Below, piece by piece: positions 11,101 through 23,700 of a DNA stretch of 64,000 bases; positions within the stretch are counted from its first letter, which is position 1, and the number at the start of each line of letters is the position of its first letter. This stretch comes from Lindgomyces ingoldianus (Eukaryota; Ascomycota; Dothideomycetes; Pleosporales; Lindgomycetaceae), in contig NW_022985207.1 in assembly GCF_010093535.1 (NCBI RefSeq), forward strand, positions 283,216-347,215, in the 5' to 3' direction. Made by a program: the position numbers and the translations under genes. The notes below the pieces were generated by a model. The model had not been told where the DNA came from. It ran no database searches and worked only from the letters and a program-made list of their open reading frames with translations.

Positions 11101-14100
11101 GTTAACCAGCACGAGCCTGCCACCAGGCTTGATCATCTTAAAGGTCGATGTCAGCGTTTTCGATAGCTGTTCACCTGAATTATGCACATTGAAAGCCACT
11201 ACAACGTCGTAGGCGTCGTTGACCCCTCGCGAATTCACATCCTCAAGTACGCCGCCATCGCCAGCGTTGACTCCCTTGAACGCGACTGACTCAGCCCAGG
11301 CGGGAAATTTGGCCTTGACTATTTCATCCAAGTCAAATTCCGTATCGGTGAAATGGAAAGTTGTGAAGGGAGCCGTGTCGTGGCCGAGATTGGTTAACAG
11401 AGAGAGCAGGTTCAGTGACGCTGGGCCTGATTGGGGCCCTAATGTTAGGATCGATAGATCTGGCTTCTTGTGGGCGAGAAGATAGAGGTAGCTTGCCGCC
11501 GGCTGGTTGTTTTCAAAGAGCCCTGGGGTAGCGCTGACGGCATCTAGGTCGTACTCCTTCCCCAGGTCCGCAGGCGACCTCTCGCCAACTAGTAGATCCG
11601 GCAGTATTTGGGCAATCCGTCGTACCGTAGGACCAACCTCTCCGAACACCTCGTCTCCACCAATAGCATTATCTTCCCTAGAGACCTTCGACTGCTCTGC
11701 TTGGGAGTGCATCCACTTCCAGAGTCTGTAAGGGTACTCGCCTGCTGACACTGATTTCTGTTCGGGAACCTTGGCGAGAGCAGCCCAGAGTAGACACAGA
11801 ACAGCTTCATTCAGCTGAATTGGCATCGATGCCTCGGTTGCTGTAGGAGGTGTGCAGATAGCGGTGACCTGCTGCTCTGTCAAAGCGTCTATTTCAGGCG
11901 CCCAATTCATATTTAATGCCCTTGATGGCACCGTATTGTCATTTGCGCCCGCTTCATGGCGGTCCAGGGCCGCCAAGGTTATTTCGCCCACGTGAACGAC
12001 TGGCTTGCTACCAGATGTATAAGAACCTTCAAAGACCGTCATGGTCGCAGAGGTGAAGCGGTAGTCCTTGGGGGTTGTCGCTGTGTACGAGTTCAGTGTC
12101 TTGCCTGGCTGTCTCGTCAATCCATGCGCGATGTACATATCTTCGATTGAGACAGGGATCACAGCATCCTGAAGGTTGCCCAGATTTGCTTCTAGCACTG
12201 GGAGGAAGGTCTGGAAGATGCTGTCTACCACCGCAGGATGTATGACAAAGTCATGCTCAAATTGCATCGGCATACCGGCGGCCGTGTCTGGAATTTGTAT
12301 TTCGGCAATGCATTCTCGTCGCCCGGAGCGTATACTGCAGATATTGGCGAAGGTCGGACCATAGTCCATTCCAATCTGGTGAAGGTGCTCATAGAACTCT
12401 GCGACGTCTGTCGAGTTCACGCAGATGCCGTCATAGGTTTCAGCCAGCTCCTTGTAAGCAGCCTTTTCCGACTCATCATGTGCCTGGCCGTTGACGGGAT
12501 TCGATGTCTTAGATGGAGTTCGAACCGCAATCAGTCCACGGCAATGTTCTGTCCATCGATTCTCCCTCGAGACGGACGAAATACAGAACTCATCCCACAG
12601 GCTCGACGGCGATCGGACGCTTTCTGAGAAAGGTTTGAGCGTAATTACGACTTCCACCTCTCCAGGTTCATCTGGGATGACAAGAGCGGAGCTGATGTGA
12701 ACATCTCGGAACTGGTAGCCTACAATCTGTGTGCCCGCCGCCCTCATCATAATCCGTTGTCTCGCTGCCTCAACTGCCATGCTGATATAACCTCCCGCCG
12801 GGTACACGATGGAGGACTGGATCATGTGATCTCGCACCCAAGGTATCTCCGACAAGCGAATGTAATTCCGCCAGCGTGGCTCCAGCATACTGGATTGAGT
12901 CTCCAGTACACCGAGAAGATCGACTCTGGGAAATGGCCGTTCACGATATGCTCTACTGATCCTTGATTCGGCAGTGTATGATTTGGTGTGGTTCCAGGCA
13001 TACGAGGGCAGGTCGATCAACGGAGGAATACCGCATTCAGCATGCTGATTGACAGCAGCCATCCTAATAGCTTTTCCTGCCATGAACAGGTTGGATGCAA
13101 GCTCCAATGCCGTTGCCACTGCATCCTTTTTTCGGACCAAGACCGACCAGTATTCAATGGCCGATTTGGTGAGTGTCTCATCTGCTTCCAGTACCTGCCT
13201 GCTTGGCCCAGCGAGGGCTGCATGCGGGCCCATTTCCACCAGTGTCTGCACCGGGTAATTACTGTCCGAACCACCACGGTTGGCCATTTGGCGCAAAGAT
13301 TGGGCGAATTTGACCTCGCCTACCATGTTGGAAACCCAGTAGTCCGCGTCCAGCTTGGAGATGACGCTCTGCTTGCCAGTTAAAGAGGAGAAAAACTTGA
13401 CGCCGTTACCCTCGAGCACCTTAATGTTGTTAATGGCGTTCCGATAGCTGTCCGCAACAAGTGCCATGTGATGAGAGTGATACGCAACTTCAACGATCAA
13501 TTTCCTGTTGTACACGCCTTTCGTTCGCAAGACTTGGTGTAGCTCGTCAAGAGCAGCCTTGTCTCCAGAAACAGTTATGCTGGAAGGGCTGTTAGAGCAA
13601 GCTATCACGGCCTTTCCACTCTGCAAACTCGAGAGGATCGGGATAAGGTCATCCCTCCCCATGCCCACTGCGGCCATGGCGCCTTTCACACCTGCTTTGG
13701 CAAGCTCCGTCGACGCGCAGCCTCTAGCGTATGCTACGAGCATTGCATCCTCTAGGCTTAACGCACCGACGGCGTATGCGGCTGCAATCTCTCCACTAGA
13801 GTGTCCAGTGACGCAGTCGGGACGTACACCCCAGGACTCGAGCATATCCACTAGGGCGATCTGCACAGCCGTGCAAAGGGTCTGACTATACATCGCTTTG
13901 TTTATATGTGAAGTATGAAAGTCTTTCTGAAGCTCATCTACAAGGTTTTGGGTTAGCACCAGCTCAAATTTGGGCGCACACGCCCAAGCACACGTGACAT
14001 ACCTAAGACATCAAACGATGCTCCCACTTGCCGGACCGCCGCTCCGCAGAGTTCCAAGCTTTTTCGGAAGCGTGGTGAGCCACAAATGAGCTCTTTGCCC

Positions 14101-16185
14101 ATGCCACACCACTGGGCACCCTGTCCAGTGAACACAAAGCCAAGATTCTTCGGAGGAGGATTATTGGTGAATTTGACGGCCTTGAGCCGCGAAATCAGAT
14201 CTTGCCCAGATGAAGCAGCTACAATGGCTTTCCAAGGATGAATGGTTCTCCTGTCGCTGAGCGTGAAAGCGAGGCTTTGGAGGAATCCAGCGTCGTCTCG
14301 GTCCGGTCTCTGGCTGACGTAGTCCGCGAGTTTGCCTGCCCACGCATCCCCTGCGACCGAATCGAACGCGGAAAGTACAAAGAGTTGCGGGACAGAATCC
14401 GGGTCGTCTGACTCACTCCCATTGTCGAAACCGTTCATGTCGAGGTGTCCTTTAGTGAACACGTTGCCATTGGGAATTCCGTTGCCGCTGACTTGTCCAT
14501 TCCCGGTGGTAAGATCATTATTAATGAGAGTTCGATACCCGTTCACAGTGCGGTTCCGTGGGGTTGGTAGACCATTAGGTACTTTGTTTCCATTAGGAGA
14601 TTGGTACCCCATATCAAGAGTATCCTGGATTGCCTTTATCGCTAAGGCAGATCTTCTTGTGTACCTTCCAGCATCGATACCACGCGCCATAAGATAATCT
14701 TCAGCGCTTTCCAGAATTGCGTGGACGTTCGCCCCGCCATAGCCAAAGCTGTTTAACGAGGCACGGCGAGGCGTCAAGCACGTCCATGCTTCAACAGTCG
14801 TAGGAACCTAGTGGTCAGGAATTAGTATTCAACCACGGGATATCAAGATGTCCAGAAACGCTTACTCTGAGATTCCATTCCTTTAGTGGAATTCGAGGAT
14901 TGGCCTTCTCGAAATTACGCTGTGGCAATATGACTCCATTCTCCAACATTAGAATGGATTTAATAACTCCTGCGAGCCCACTCGCTGCTTCAAGGTGCCC
15001 AATGTTCGTTTTCACCGAGCCAAGGACGAGAGAATCTTTCAACTTGCGCCCGGGGTTGAAGATCTTAGATATAGCAGCGGTCTCAGTTGTGTCACCGGCC
15101 TGGGTACCTGTTCCGTGACATTCCACGTAGGAGGTCTCCAGCGGGTCGAGGCCAGTCTTCTGGTATACCGACCTGATCAGTGACTCTTGCGATTGGCCAT
15201 TGGGCAAAGTAATTCCCGGCGTCTTGCCATCTTGATTGGAGCTAGTACCACGAATGACAGCCCGGACGGTGTCACCGTCTCTCAATGCGTCGCCTAGACG
15301 CTTCAGGATAAGAACAGCAATGCCCTCACCTCGAGCATAGCCATTCGCTCGTTCGTCGAAAGTATAACATCTTCCATCGGGTGAGAGAAACCTAAATGCG
15401 CGTAAGCCCCAGTACCTTGGCAAGGCTTGAAAGGGAAAGGTTCGCATACTTCATCATACTCATTGTTACCATAGCCTCAGGGCCCAATATCACACTGGCG
15501 CCCGAAACGATGGCCTGTGATGCGTCTCCAGATAGTAGACTCTGGCAGCCAAGATGCAGTGCAGATAAACCCCCGGAGCATGCCGTGTCTACTGTTATGC
15601 TGGGGCCTTTCAAATCGAAGGAGTATGATACTCGATTCGCCATATTCGCTCGAGAGAAAGCCGAGTTAGTACACTGGTACATAGCCACGCTCTCCGGGTC
15701 TCTCCAGAGCATGTCTGTATAGTCCGTGCAAAAGCAAGCTGTGAAAACCGAAGTGTCGGTCCCGACAACCTTGGACATTGGAATTCCAGCATTCTCGAGA
15801 GCTTCGTACGAGCATTCTAGAAGCATACGTTGCTGTGGATCGAGAGCTGCTGCCTCCGGCGCAGATATGTTGAAGAATGGCGCATCGAATTCATACACAT
15901 CTTGCTGGAACCAGTGTCCATATTCGACGTTATGCTGTTATTCGCATCAGCTTATGCTTAAATGTTGCTATGTGGTTGGCTGACCGTTCCGTATCTATTC
16001 CCATCTGGATGATAGAATGCATCGTTATTCCATTTTTGCTTGGGGATCCTCGCCCGGCTTTCCCGGCCTTCAGCAACCATTCGCAGCAAACCGTCGGTAT
16101 TGGTGGCATCCCCAGGACCGCGAAAGCTCATACCCACCACCGCGATGGGTGTCACTAGATCTTCTTTCTGGACGGTTGGCGACAT
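8131..16185 (-). CDS. Highly reducing polyketide synthase PKS-A (KS-AT-DH-degenerate MT-ER-KR-ACP)
   Basis: Five exons (16185-15985, 15934-15450, 15391-14866, 14807-14003, 13937-8131) give 2607 residues, normal for an HR-PKS. KS has DTACSGG with Cys about 186 and His about 321 (HGTGT) and 361 (GHLEAASG). An Asn/Gly-rich linker (about 470-540) precedes AT (GQGAQ about 632; GHSSG Ser about 719). DH keeps His about 1043 and Asp about 1244, but the Gly of HxxxGxxxxP is Ser. In the methyltransferase region the SAM-binding glycine motif is replaced by LGPQSGP near 1503, so methylation looks lost. ER (about 1895-2215) has an intact AAAGGLGQ cofactor site. KR has GGLGGLG near 2250 with Ser/Tyr/Asn residues. 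The ACP has GIDSL, with attachment Ser about 2557. No thioesterase is present, so release probably needs the FSH1-type hydrolase. Transcription diverges from the decarboxylase gene. Confidence 0.93.
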
Positions 16186-16960
16186 GATGATCCAAGAAGT
16201 CCCTGCAACAACGAACGAAAAACCGGGTTCTCGGTTTCTTTATACACAAGAATTTCAACGAGGGCGCCGAGTAGGTGGTACGGTAACGAGAGGATTACCT
16301 TGGCTGGTTGACTCGAGGATGATCGGATCGAATGGAAATCGTTATACTATCACTCATCTCGTATATATATAGCTGTTATCTCGCACATACATAATCCTTG
16401 CGTCTCGCGATCCCTTTATCTCCTCCCTACCCCCTATCAGCCTCGTGCTGTAGAGATCAGGGACCTGAACTAGTCTGTTCAAGAATCCGGCGCTCTATGA
16501 GCCAGTGTGCGCACAGATTTTTCTAGTTCTGATTCAGCAAGAAACTTATTCGGGATTTGTTTTTGGATGGATTTAGTTTGTACGCAGCAAGACGATACCT
16601 TTATACTTTGAGTTGGCGTACCGAACTCTCGGGGTACACCGGCTCTTGAGAGCTGATTCCCCACCACAACTTGCCTCGAACTAAAACCTTTTCCATCCTT
16701 CTATTAAAGCTACGGAAGGATTCAATAGTTGCAACGTAGCCCATCTACAACTTAGTCCAGCTGGGTCACTTCCTCCAGTCGGTGAAGCATTTACGTCCTC
16801 CCGCAAAAATAGTTCGGCTACATATACAAGGCCAGAGTCGGAGCAATACCCCAATGCTTTCAATGCGCACGTATGCTTATACCCTTCAGTCATAGAAGGC
16901 ACAAAATACGTCCCTAGCTCCTCCCTGAAGCAAGCCAGAATTCACATTACATTGTTTGCA
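16186..16960. promoter_or_regulatory. Bidirectional promoter of PKS-A and decarboxylase gene
   Basis: 775 bp between two divergent start codons. It contains a TATA-like TATATATATAG near 16361, about 180 bp upstream of the PKS-A start, and the inverted-repeat motif at 16638-16660. A shared promoter implies co-expression of the synthase and the decarboxylase. Confidence 0.6.
16638..16660. promoter_or_regulatory. Shared inverted-repeat motif, copy 1
   Basis: CGGCTC, spacer TTGA, GAGCTGATTC. It has the same half-sites and the same 4-nt spacer as copies at 27445-27470, 36586-36606 and 39011-39031. It lies about 450 bp from the PKS-A start and 300 bp from the decarboxylase start. Probably a binding site for a dimeric transcription factor; the factor is unknown. 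Confidence 0.55.
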
Positions 16961-17722
16961 ATGGTCCTCACAGGCACCGTCTCGTCCGCAACAACTTACA
17001 ATGCCATTCCCATCTTCGCCCCGGCGTACCGACCCGCGAGTTTCCCTTCGCGCTTCTCAGACATGACCTGTCTCGTTATCAAGTATCGAACAGATGGTCA
17101 ACAAATCCGGGCCCTCCTTCCAGACAACCTAGCAATTGAAGAACAACCCATCATCACCACGCGATTTATCTACTACGGATGTTCACCCATTGGCCCCTAC
17201 CACGAGTTTATCCAGAGCGTGGAGGTCACCTTCAATGGCTCCAAGTACGATTACTCGCTACTCATCATCCTGGACAACGAGGATGCCGCTTACTCGGGAC
17301 GAGAGCTGTGGGGGGCACCGAAGGTAATGGGATCGTTCGAGTTCCCCGACAAGCCAGATGGGGTGAGCGGATTCTTCCGCGGCAATGTGAGTCGTCCGGT
17401 CGGACATCCTATCGCAGAGATCCTGTTCAAACCCACCGTGCTCCTACCTATCGAGCGCTTCATCGAGCCCGAACTGAACAGTCTGTTCCTGCGCATCATC
17501 CCCTCTCCCATGCCAGAGAAAACACCGCATATCCGACAGTTCACCGAGGTCGCGTTCAAGCTGGAGCACACGCATATTTGGGAGGGTGTGGCGTCCATCG
17601 GGTTCCCCGCGCAGTCCATGTTTGATCCTCTGCACTTAACTCACGTTGAAGAATACATCTCGGCGCACTATGCTAAGGGGAGTTCGGCTACAATCTCGCC
17701 AGTCAATATACACGACTTCTAA
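16961..17722 (+). CDS. Acetoacetate decarboxylase-like protein (DEC1-type)
   Basis: A single-exon 253-residue protein of the acetoacetate decarboxylase family. I start at the ATG at 16961; the frame opens upstream only through a TTG. The core GRELWGAPK places the Schiff-base Lys at about 121. Bacterial enzymes have a second Lys immediately after it that lowers the catalytic Lys pKa; here that position is Val. Family chemistry is decarboxylation of a beta-keto acid through an imine, leaving a methyl ketone, so the likely substrate is the released beta-keto acyl chain. In T-toxin producers a protein of this family, DEC1, is required for toxin formation. Its 3' end lies 54 bp from that of the reductase gene. 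A non-decarboxylating relative (aldolase or dehydratase type) is possible. Confidence 0.85.
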   Translation: MVLTGTVSSATTYNAIPIFAPAYRPASFPSRFSDMTCLVIKYRTDGQQIRALLPDNLAIEEQPIITTRFIYYGCSPIGPYHEFIQSVEVTFNGSKYDYSLLIILDNEDAAYSGRELWGAPKVMGSFEFPDKPDGVSGFFRGNVSRPVGHPIAEILFKPTVLLPIERFIEPELNSLFLRIIPSPMPEKTPHIRQFTEVAFKLEHTHIWEGVASIGFPAQSMFDPLHLTHVEEYISAHYAKGSSATISPVNIHDF

Positions 17723-17776
17723 AAAGTTCAACTCTCGATATTTTTCACGGTTGCAGGCGTTTATGCAGAGCAGTAG

Positions 17777-18861
17777 TTACGCAATACGATATACAAGCTT
17801 CTTCGCCCTGACCTGTCCAGCCTTCATGACTTCCAGCCCCAATGGGATACCTTCAAGTCCCCCGTCTCGTACTTCGATTGGGTGGTGTCGGAGCTTTTGC
17901 TCGTCCAGAAGCTGCTGGCAGACCCCGAAGAATGTTTTAGTAGACTCGTAGTCGTTAGTGTTCGCAGGGAAGTCGGCGAACTTGAAAAATGCCTCCCCCA
18001 TTGCGGTGTAGCCGAGTATGAACTTGGTGAGCGCGTCTTTTCGGGGAAATTCCACAGGGAGGGTGCAGCAGTAGAGCACGGGCTGCGAAGATGTATCGTG
18101 TGAGAGTGCGGTACTACAGATGACTGCGGTTGCCTCCTCCGAGATGCAGTCCAAGGCATGGTATAGCTTGTCTTTGGTAAATTTACGTATCTTCTCCCCG
18201 CAATCAGGGTCATGGTAGTCGAAAGCTTCGGAAGCACCTAGCGACTTGACGAGGTCGAAGTTTCCGGGGCTACAAGTTGTGATGACCTCGAGACCAGACC
18301 TAGACTACCATGTTAGTGCGTCTCGCGACCAGGCTTGTTTGGGGATTCAATCTACATTTTAGCCATCTGTATGGCCACAGTTCCGGTCGCTGTGCTGCCA
18401 CCATAGATCAAAACGGGAAACTTCTGTGAAACCTGCTCCGTTGGTAAGGGAAGCTTAAGCGTTTGCCACAATCCCATTCCCACGGTCGCGATGGCCACCG
18501 GGAGACTTGCCGCCTCTTCATAGCTCAAGGAACCAGGAATGCGGAACAGGATTCCCTCCCTCACGAGCGCATATTCCCCATACGTACCGTCCTCTGGATG
18601 CACTGCGTTGGCCCCGTGAACGAATCCCGCCACGCGGTCCCCTTTCTTAAGGGCTGAATCGGGCCCGACTTCTTCGACGGTTCCTGCGACATCGCACCCA
18701 AGGGTGCACCCGTTGCAGGGAATGAAGTGGAGGTGTTTGAAGTCCGTGGGGTTTAAGGCTACAGCTATGGTCTTGACGAGGCAGTAGCCCTGGCGCAGCT
18801 TTGGAATCTCTACGTCTTGGATGGCGAGCTCGCCGGCTTGCACGACCTTGATGGCTTTCAT
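17777..18861 (-). CDS. Stand-alone medium-chain (LovC-type) enoyl/zinc-less reductase (RED1-type)
   Basis: Two exons (18861-18356, 18299-17777; 56-nt intron with a GCACTAAC branch site) give 342 residues. The start is the ATG of MKAIKV; the longer frame lacks an ATG. The N-terminal GroES-like fold has a GCDVAGTVEEVG segment (about 55-66), and the Rossmann part has YGGSTATGTVAIQ (about 153-165), typical of trans-acting enoyl reductases such as LovC in polyketide clusters. No zinc ligands of classical alcohol dehydrogenases are evident. PKS-A has its own intact ER, so this enzyme may serve PKS-B, whose ER is degenerate, or may act on a released intermediate. It is convergent with the decarboxylase and divergent from the first SDR. 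Confidence 0.88.
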
Positions 18862-19313
18862 CTTGCAAACAATGAGCGGTTGGGGCGGGCGGTATAGAAT
18901 CGAGTGATAACACGCGCGATGTGGTTGGATATGATGCGCGGCGAGTGTTCTGGGGGGAGAGGCACGGCTCTTTGACCAGCTTAATGGATGGTCTTGTGTT
19001 GATACACGAACTATTTTATATCTGAGAAAGCAGTATGCGACGCCGGAATGGATGTCAAAATGCATCAAAACTTTGGATCACGCGCGTCTGCTTTCCACCA
19101 GCTCGAATCATTATAATCACTCCGAGTATCCCAAGCGAGCAAGGCCAGCATATACAATCTGATCGTCATTCGTGACATGCACCACCAACTGCAACCTATA
19201 CTCTATTTTATCAGTATATATCCTTGGTTAAACGCCACGCAACCTTTCTGTTCGCCAGAGCCGCCTATGAGTCGGTTTTCCGCGCGATCTCCCTCTTCCG
19301 TCCACCTAACATC
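18862..19313. promoter_or_regulatory. Bidirectional promoter of reductase and SDR-1
   Basis: 452 bp between divergent starts. It contains only half-matches to the shared motif (CGGCTC near 18964 and CAGCTC near 19097), with no full inverted repeat. A TATA-like TCAGTATATATCC lies near 19211, about 100 bp upstream of the SDR-1 start. Confidence 0.5.
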
Positions 19314-20444
19314 ATGTCCTCGCTACTACGCTGTACGCTGTTCAACCCCTTCGTAATCGCCTTGCCATTTGTGCCAAAGCTATTCCAGAACGCACTTCCT
19401 ATATCCCCAAACCAATGGCCGTTTTACTCAGCAGGCCTAAAGGTTCTACAACCATTTGCCATCGTTGTCACAGTTGCTAGACTGCTAGGCGCAATCAACC
19501 AGTGGCTGTCAAAAAAGGCCACCAACAATTTCGTCGAGGACCCGACATGGGACTGGCCCAACGAGCTTGCTGTCGTGACGGGAGGGTCCAGTGGTATTGG
19601 CGCTGAAATTGTACGGGGACTTGTCATGCACAAGGTCAAAACAATCATCCTGGATATCAACCCACCAGCTTCAAAGCCAGGTTCGTATAAGCCACGTCTA
19701 TTGTCGTATATCCATTCTTTAAACTTTTCCACGGATAACATCCAAAGCAGAAGATGGCGTGGCTTTCTATAAAGTAAACCTAACTTCATCCTCTGAGGCC
19801 TGCGACGCCGCAACCATCATCAAAAGCACCCACGGCAACCCCACCATCCTAATTAACAACGCCGGCACCGGCACCGCGCAGACGATCCTCAGCGAATCCG
19901 AGTCCGAGCGCCGCCGCGTCTTCGAAGTCAACTCACTCTGCCACTTCACACTCGTGCGCGAATTCCTTCCCGCAATGATTGAGCGGAATCACGGGCACGT
20001 TATGACGGTCGCCAGCACGGGGAGCTTCTACTCGCAGTCGCAGAATGTGTCGTATGCGAGTTCCAAGGCGTCGGCTATGGCGTTCCATGAGGGGCTGGGC
20101 CAGGAACTCCGGTCCCGGTACAATGCGAGGAGGGTTCGCACATCGTAAGTTTGTCGTCCCTTGTCGACGCCGTTACTGATGGAGGCAGAATCGTTTACCC
20201 CGATTTCGTACGCACGCCCCTCGTTGAGGCCCTAACTAGCAAGGTGTCCCAGTTCCCCCTGAAAATTGCTGAGCCCAGTGAGATTGCGGATGAGGCCGTT
20301 GCTGCCATTTTATCGACATATGGACATAGCATTGTGCTGCCGAGATCGATGGAGTATCTGGCTCTGCTGAGAGGTCTGCCGCTGTGGATTCAGAGAATCG
20401 TTCAGGCTTACGATCCGGATCCGTTGGCGCTTGTAAACCAGTAA
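19314..20444 (+). CDS. Membrane-anchored short-chain dehydrogenase/reductase SDR-1
   Basis: Three exons (19314-19680, 19751-20144, 20189-20444; introns of 70 and 44 nt) give 338 residues. The ATG at 19314 is the first in frame. Hydrophobic N-terminal segments (about 10-25 and 42-62) suggest an ER or lipid-droplet anchor, as in the retinol dehydrogenase/17-beta-HSD11 branch of SDRs. The cofactor motif is TGGSSGIG (89-96), followed by NNAG (158-161), catalytic Ser about 211 and YASSK (224-228). It would interconvert a hydroxyl and a ketone on a hydrophobic substrate. It is clearly paralogous to SDR-2 at 27547-28628, sharing both intron positions and phases and the segment before the Rossmann motif. 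Substrate and direction are unknown. Confidence 0.87.
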
Positions 20445-20781
20445 AGCTTGTTTGGGTAGATGCATGGAGTGTAAGGCCCCGTGGACTACGATCCGTTTTA
20501 TGGGCTTTCAGATGTACCAAATTAGTGCTGCACAAGATAGCTTTGACCTTCGGAGAAAATACTGCCTAGGGTACTGGATGCTCTCCAAAAAAGAAAAATT
20601 GAAAGACAGAGATAGATGAAATAGACTTCTAGACATATGAGCCTGTTTCACTGAAAAGAGAATGGACGATAATCGGAAAGAAGGCCCCTGGCTTTTCCTT
20701 GCTCACTTCAAAGTCTAAGAAAGGTAGATGTCAAGATGCACCTATACGCCAGAAAATCAATGTCGCCCACCACATGAGTAT
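20445..20781. other. Convergent intergenic region
   Basis: 337 bp between the 3' ends of SDR-1 and the ABC transporter. No gene seen; expected to hold polyadenylation signals. Confidence 0.55.
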
Positions 20782-23700
20782 CTATCTCTCCAGATTCTGT
20801 AAGCTAGACATAGCAAAATACTTCCCGCGCCTGCGAATCAATTCCGCATGGGTGCCCGACTCAATAACTACGCCATTCTCCAAGTAAAAGATGATATCCG
20901 CGTTCTGTATAGCACTCAGGCGATGAGCAATTGAGATTGTCGTACGACCCTTTGCCGCCGCGTCAAGAGCAGCTTGCACCACACGCTGGGATTCGGAGTC
21001 CAATGCCGACGTTACCTCGTCCAGTAACAAGACCTTCGGGCGCCTGAGGATCGCTCGGGCAATAGCAAGTCGCTGCTTCTGTCCTCCGGAGAAATTGTTG
21101 CCCTTGACACCGCACATTGTGTCGAATCCAGAGCTAGACTTCAATTAGCTATTGCAGATTAAAACATTTCCTGTATGACTTACGGAAGGGAGACAATAAA
21201 GTCGAGGATATGTGCGTCTTTGCAGACTTTCTCTAGGTCTTGTTGCGAATACTGGGATGCATCGAGTCCGAGTGTGAGGTTCTTGCGAATAGTGCCTTGG
21301 AAAAGAGCAGGTTCCTGGTTGACAAGTGCTACTTGGTTACGGTATGCACGCAAGTCCATGGAGAAGACGCTTTCGCCATCCATGGTAATGCTACCCGCAA
21401 TTGGGTGATAGAAACGTTCAAGCAGGGAAACAACAGTGCTCTTGCCGCTACCACTAGCTCCGACTAGAGCAATATATTTACCTTTATGGACAGTGAGATT
21501 AAGGCCGTTCAGAATACGCTGCTCGAGACGAGTGGGATATGTGAACCTGACATCCTGGAATTGGATTTTGTCTTCTAAGACTGGATGGGTTTCAACAAAA
21601 CTTGGGATCCTCTGGCGCGCACCATCGAACAGGCTTTTGAGGCGAGCAGCGGAATTCTTAGCCTTGGCCAGATCTGGTGAACTGCTAAAGATCATTCCAG
21701 CAGCGTCGCCGCATATGTTTACAGCAGCATGACTTAGAATAAACTGAAACAGAGTGTATTCGCCCTTGATGACGAGCGTGCCGCCATACCATAGACCAAG
21801 GGCAGTACACAGCATGGATGCGGACTGCGAAAATGCGAACAGAGTTGAGGAGATCAAGCTCGATCGTATGCTCTGCGAGTCTTGCTGGACGAGTTGCTCA
21901 TGGAATCGTGCTGTGATCCTAGACTCACGATTCAAAGACATAACTGTGCGAATGGCCGATACTGCTTCGCTGGCCAGGGATGCAGTCTCCTGGTATGCTT
22001 TCCGTAAATGCGCATCGAGTTCATACATGACCCGAAATCGAAGGAAACCACAGATCAGAAGAACGGGCACAGTGGCGGCACCCACAAGCCCGAGCTTCCA
22101 CCCAACGGCAATACTAGTTGCGAGGGCACCGATGAGAGTGGTGAATGCCATGGTGAATAAGCCAAAAGCAGTGCAACCCATGCCTGCCATGCTCGATGGT
22201 TCAGTGGAGAGGAACGAAACCAACGCGCCAACTCCATGCTCCTCCATGTCAAAAAATGCCATATCTTTGTGGAGGAGAGCGCGAAAGGTCAAGTCGCTGA
22301 CATGGTGGATTAGCCTCTCCGTACAGATGCCCACGGTAGCACCTTGGGCGGTGTAGGCAAATAGCTGTACGAGGCCTAGAACTGCATGCATTCCGGCCCA
22401 TAGATTAGACTCAGATCGGAGCTGCGTGTATTCGCCTAGGGGTTTTGCGAGCGCAAAGAGGCATTTGGCCAAGAATACTGCCTGAATGGGCGCACCTGCA
22501 CCTGCTTGGATAGACCAAAAGAAACCCTGAATCATCAATGATAATGAGTTCCGGTGGAAGCCCATTATGAACTTGAGGAGCGTCCTAAGAGGATATATTT
22601 GGCTGGGCTGGTCTAGCTTTTCAAGGGCAACCGCATCTGCATGGAAGCTTTGAGACAAATGGCTTCTTGGAATGGTATGGCTAGGCTTCTTGATGACCTC
22701 AGAGGGGGAATCGGGTCGACAACCAGCTGAATCGGACGAAGTATCTCTTTCAGGGATGTTTCCTTCACTCAGATTGATCGCCTGGGTTGTAGCAAGGTTG
22801 CTGTAGGTTCCTTCTGCTTGCAAAAGTGTGTTGTGGGTTCCCTGCTCAACGATTCGGCCATTTACCATCACGACAATTTTATCGGCAGCCTTAATTGTGG
22901 ACAGGCGATGCGCAACAATGACAGTCGTTCGTCCCTGAGACGCTTTTTCGATAGCAGCCTGGACATGAGCCTCACTCTCCGAATCTAAAGCAGAAGTGGC
23001 TTCGTCAAGCAATAGAATCTTAGGATTGCGGACTAGGGCGCGAGCAATGGCGATGCGCTGTTTTTGACCGCCAGATAGCAAGACACCGGCCTCGCCAACA
23101 AGAGTCCCATAGCCATCAGGGAGCTCGGTGATGAACTTGTGGGCATTCGCAGTTTCAGCAGCATTGTAAACGAGGGTCTGAACATCTTCGTCGGAGAGAT
23201 TTTCGTATTGAGTGTCCACTAATCCATTCTTTATGTTCTCGAAGATGGTCGTGGCAAATAAGGTGGGCGATTGCTGGACCAAAGAAATATGTTGCCGTAG
23301 CCAGTGCAACTCTAAGTCCCAAAGTCTGTGGCCGTCTAGCAAAATATCCCCGGATAGAGGATCATAAAAGCGCTCGATAAGCTCAATAACGGTGCTCTTG
23401 CCAGATCCCGATGGCCCAACAATTGCTGTCGTCTTCCCAGCTTCGATGACCAGATCTAGCTCGTCTAGCACGGTGATTTCTGGCCTGGAAGGATAGATGT
23501 GGCGGACATTTCTCAATTCAATCCGCCCGGCCACGCTGTCTAGGCTTTTCTCCCGCGAATGGCCTGGGGATTCTGGAGCCCTGCGTTCGATGGTACTGTA
23601 AAGTCTCGATCCAGCAGCCGTGGCAACTGCAAAAGCCTGGAGTGGTGGGATGATGCTGCTGAGAGATGATATCCCTGTCACGATTGCGAGGACGATGGTC

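Noticed and set aside
8858..13383. Numerous 60-160-codon open frames on both strands across the PKS-A gene
   Set aside because: They overlap a well-supported multidomain PKS frame, show no family motifs and are shadow frames of GC-rich coding sequence.
15392..15415. Possible 24-nt intron in PKS-A suggested by a GT...TTTAG span
   Set aside because: Too short to splice; the 58-nt GTATGC...TTTAG intron at 15392-15449 restores the KS sequence MMKFLSPDG exactly.
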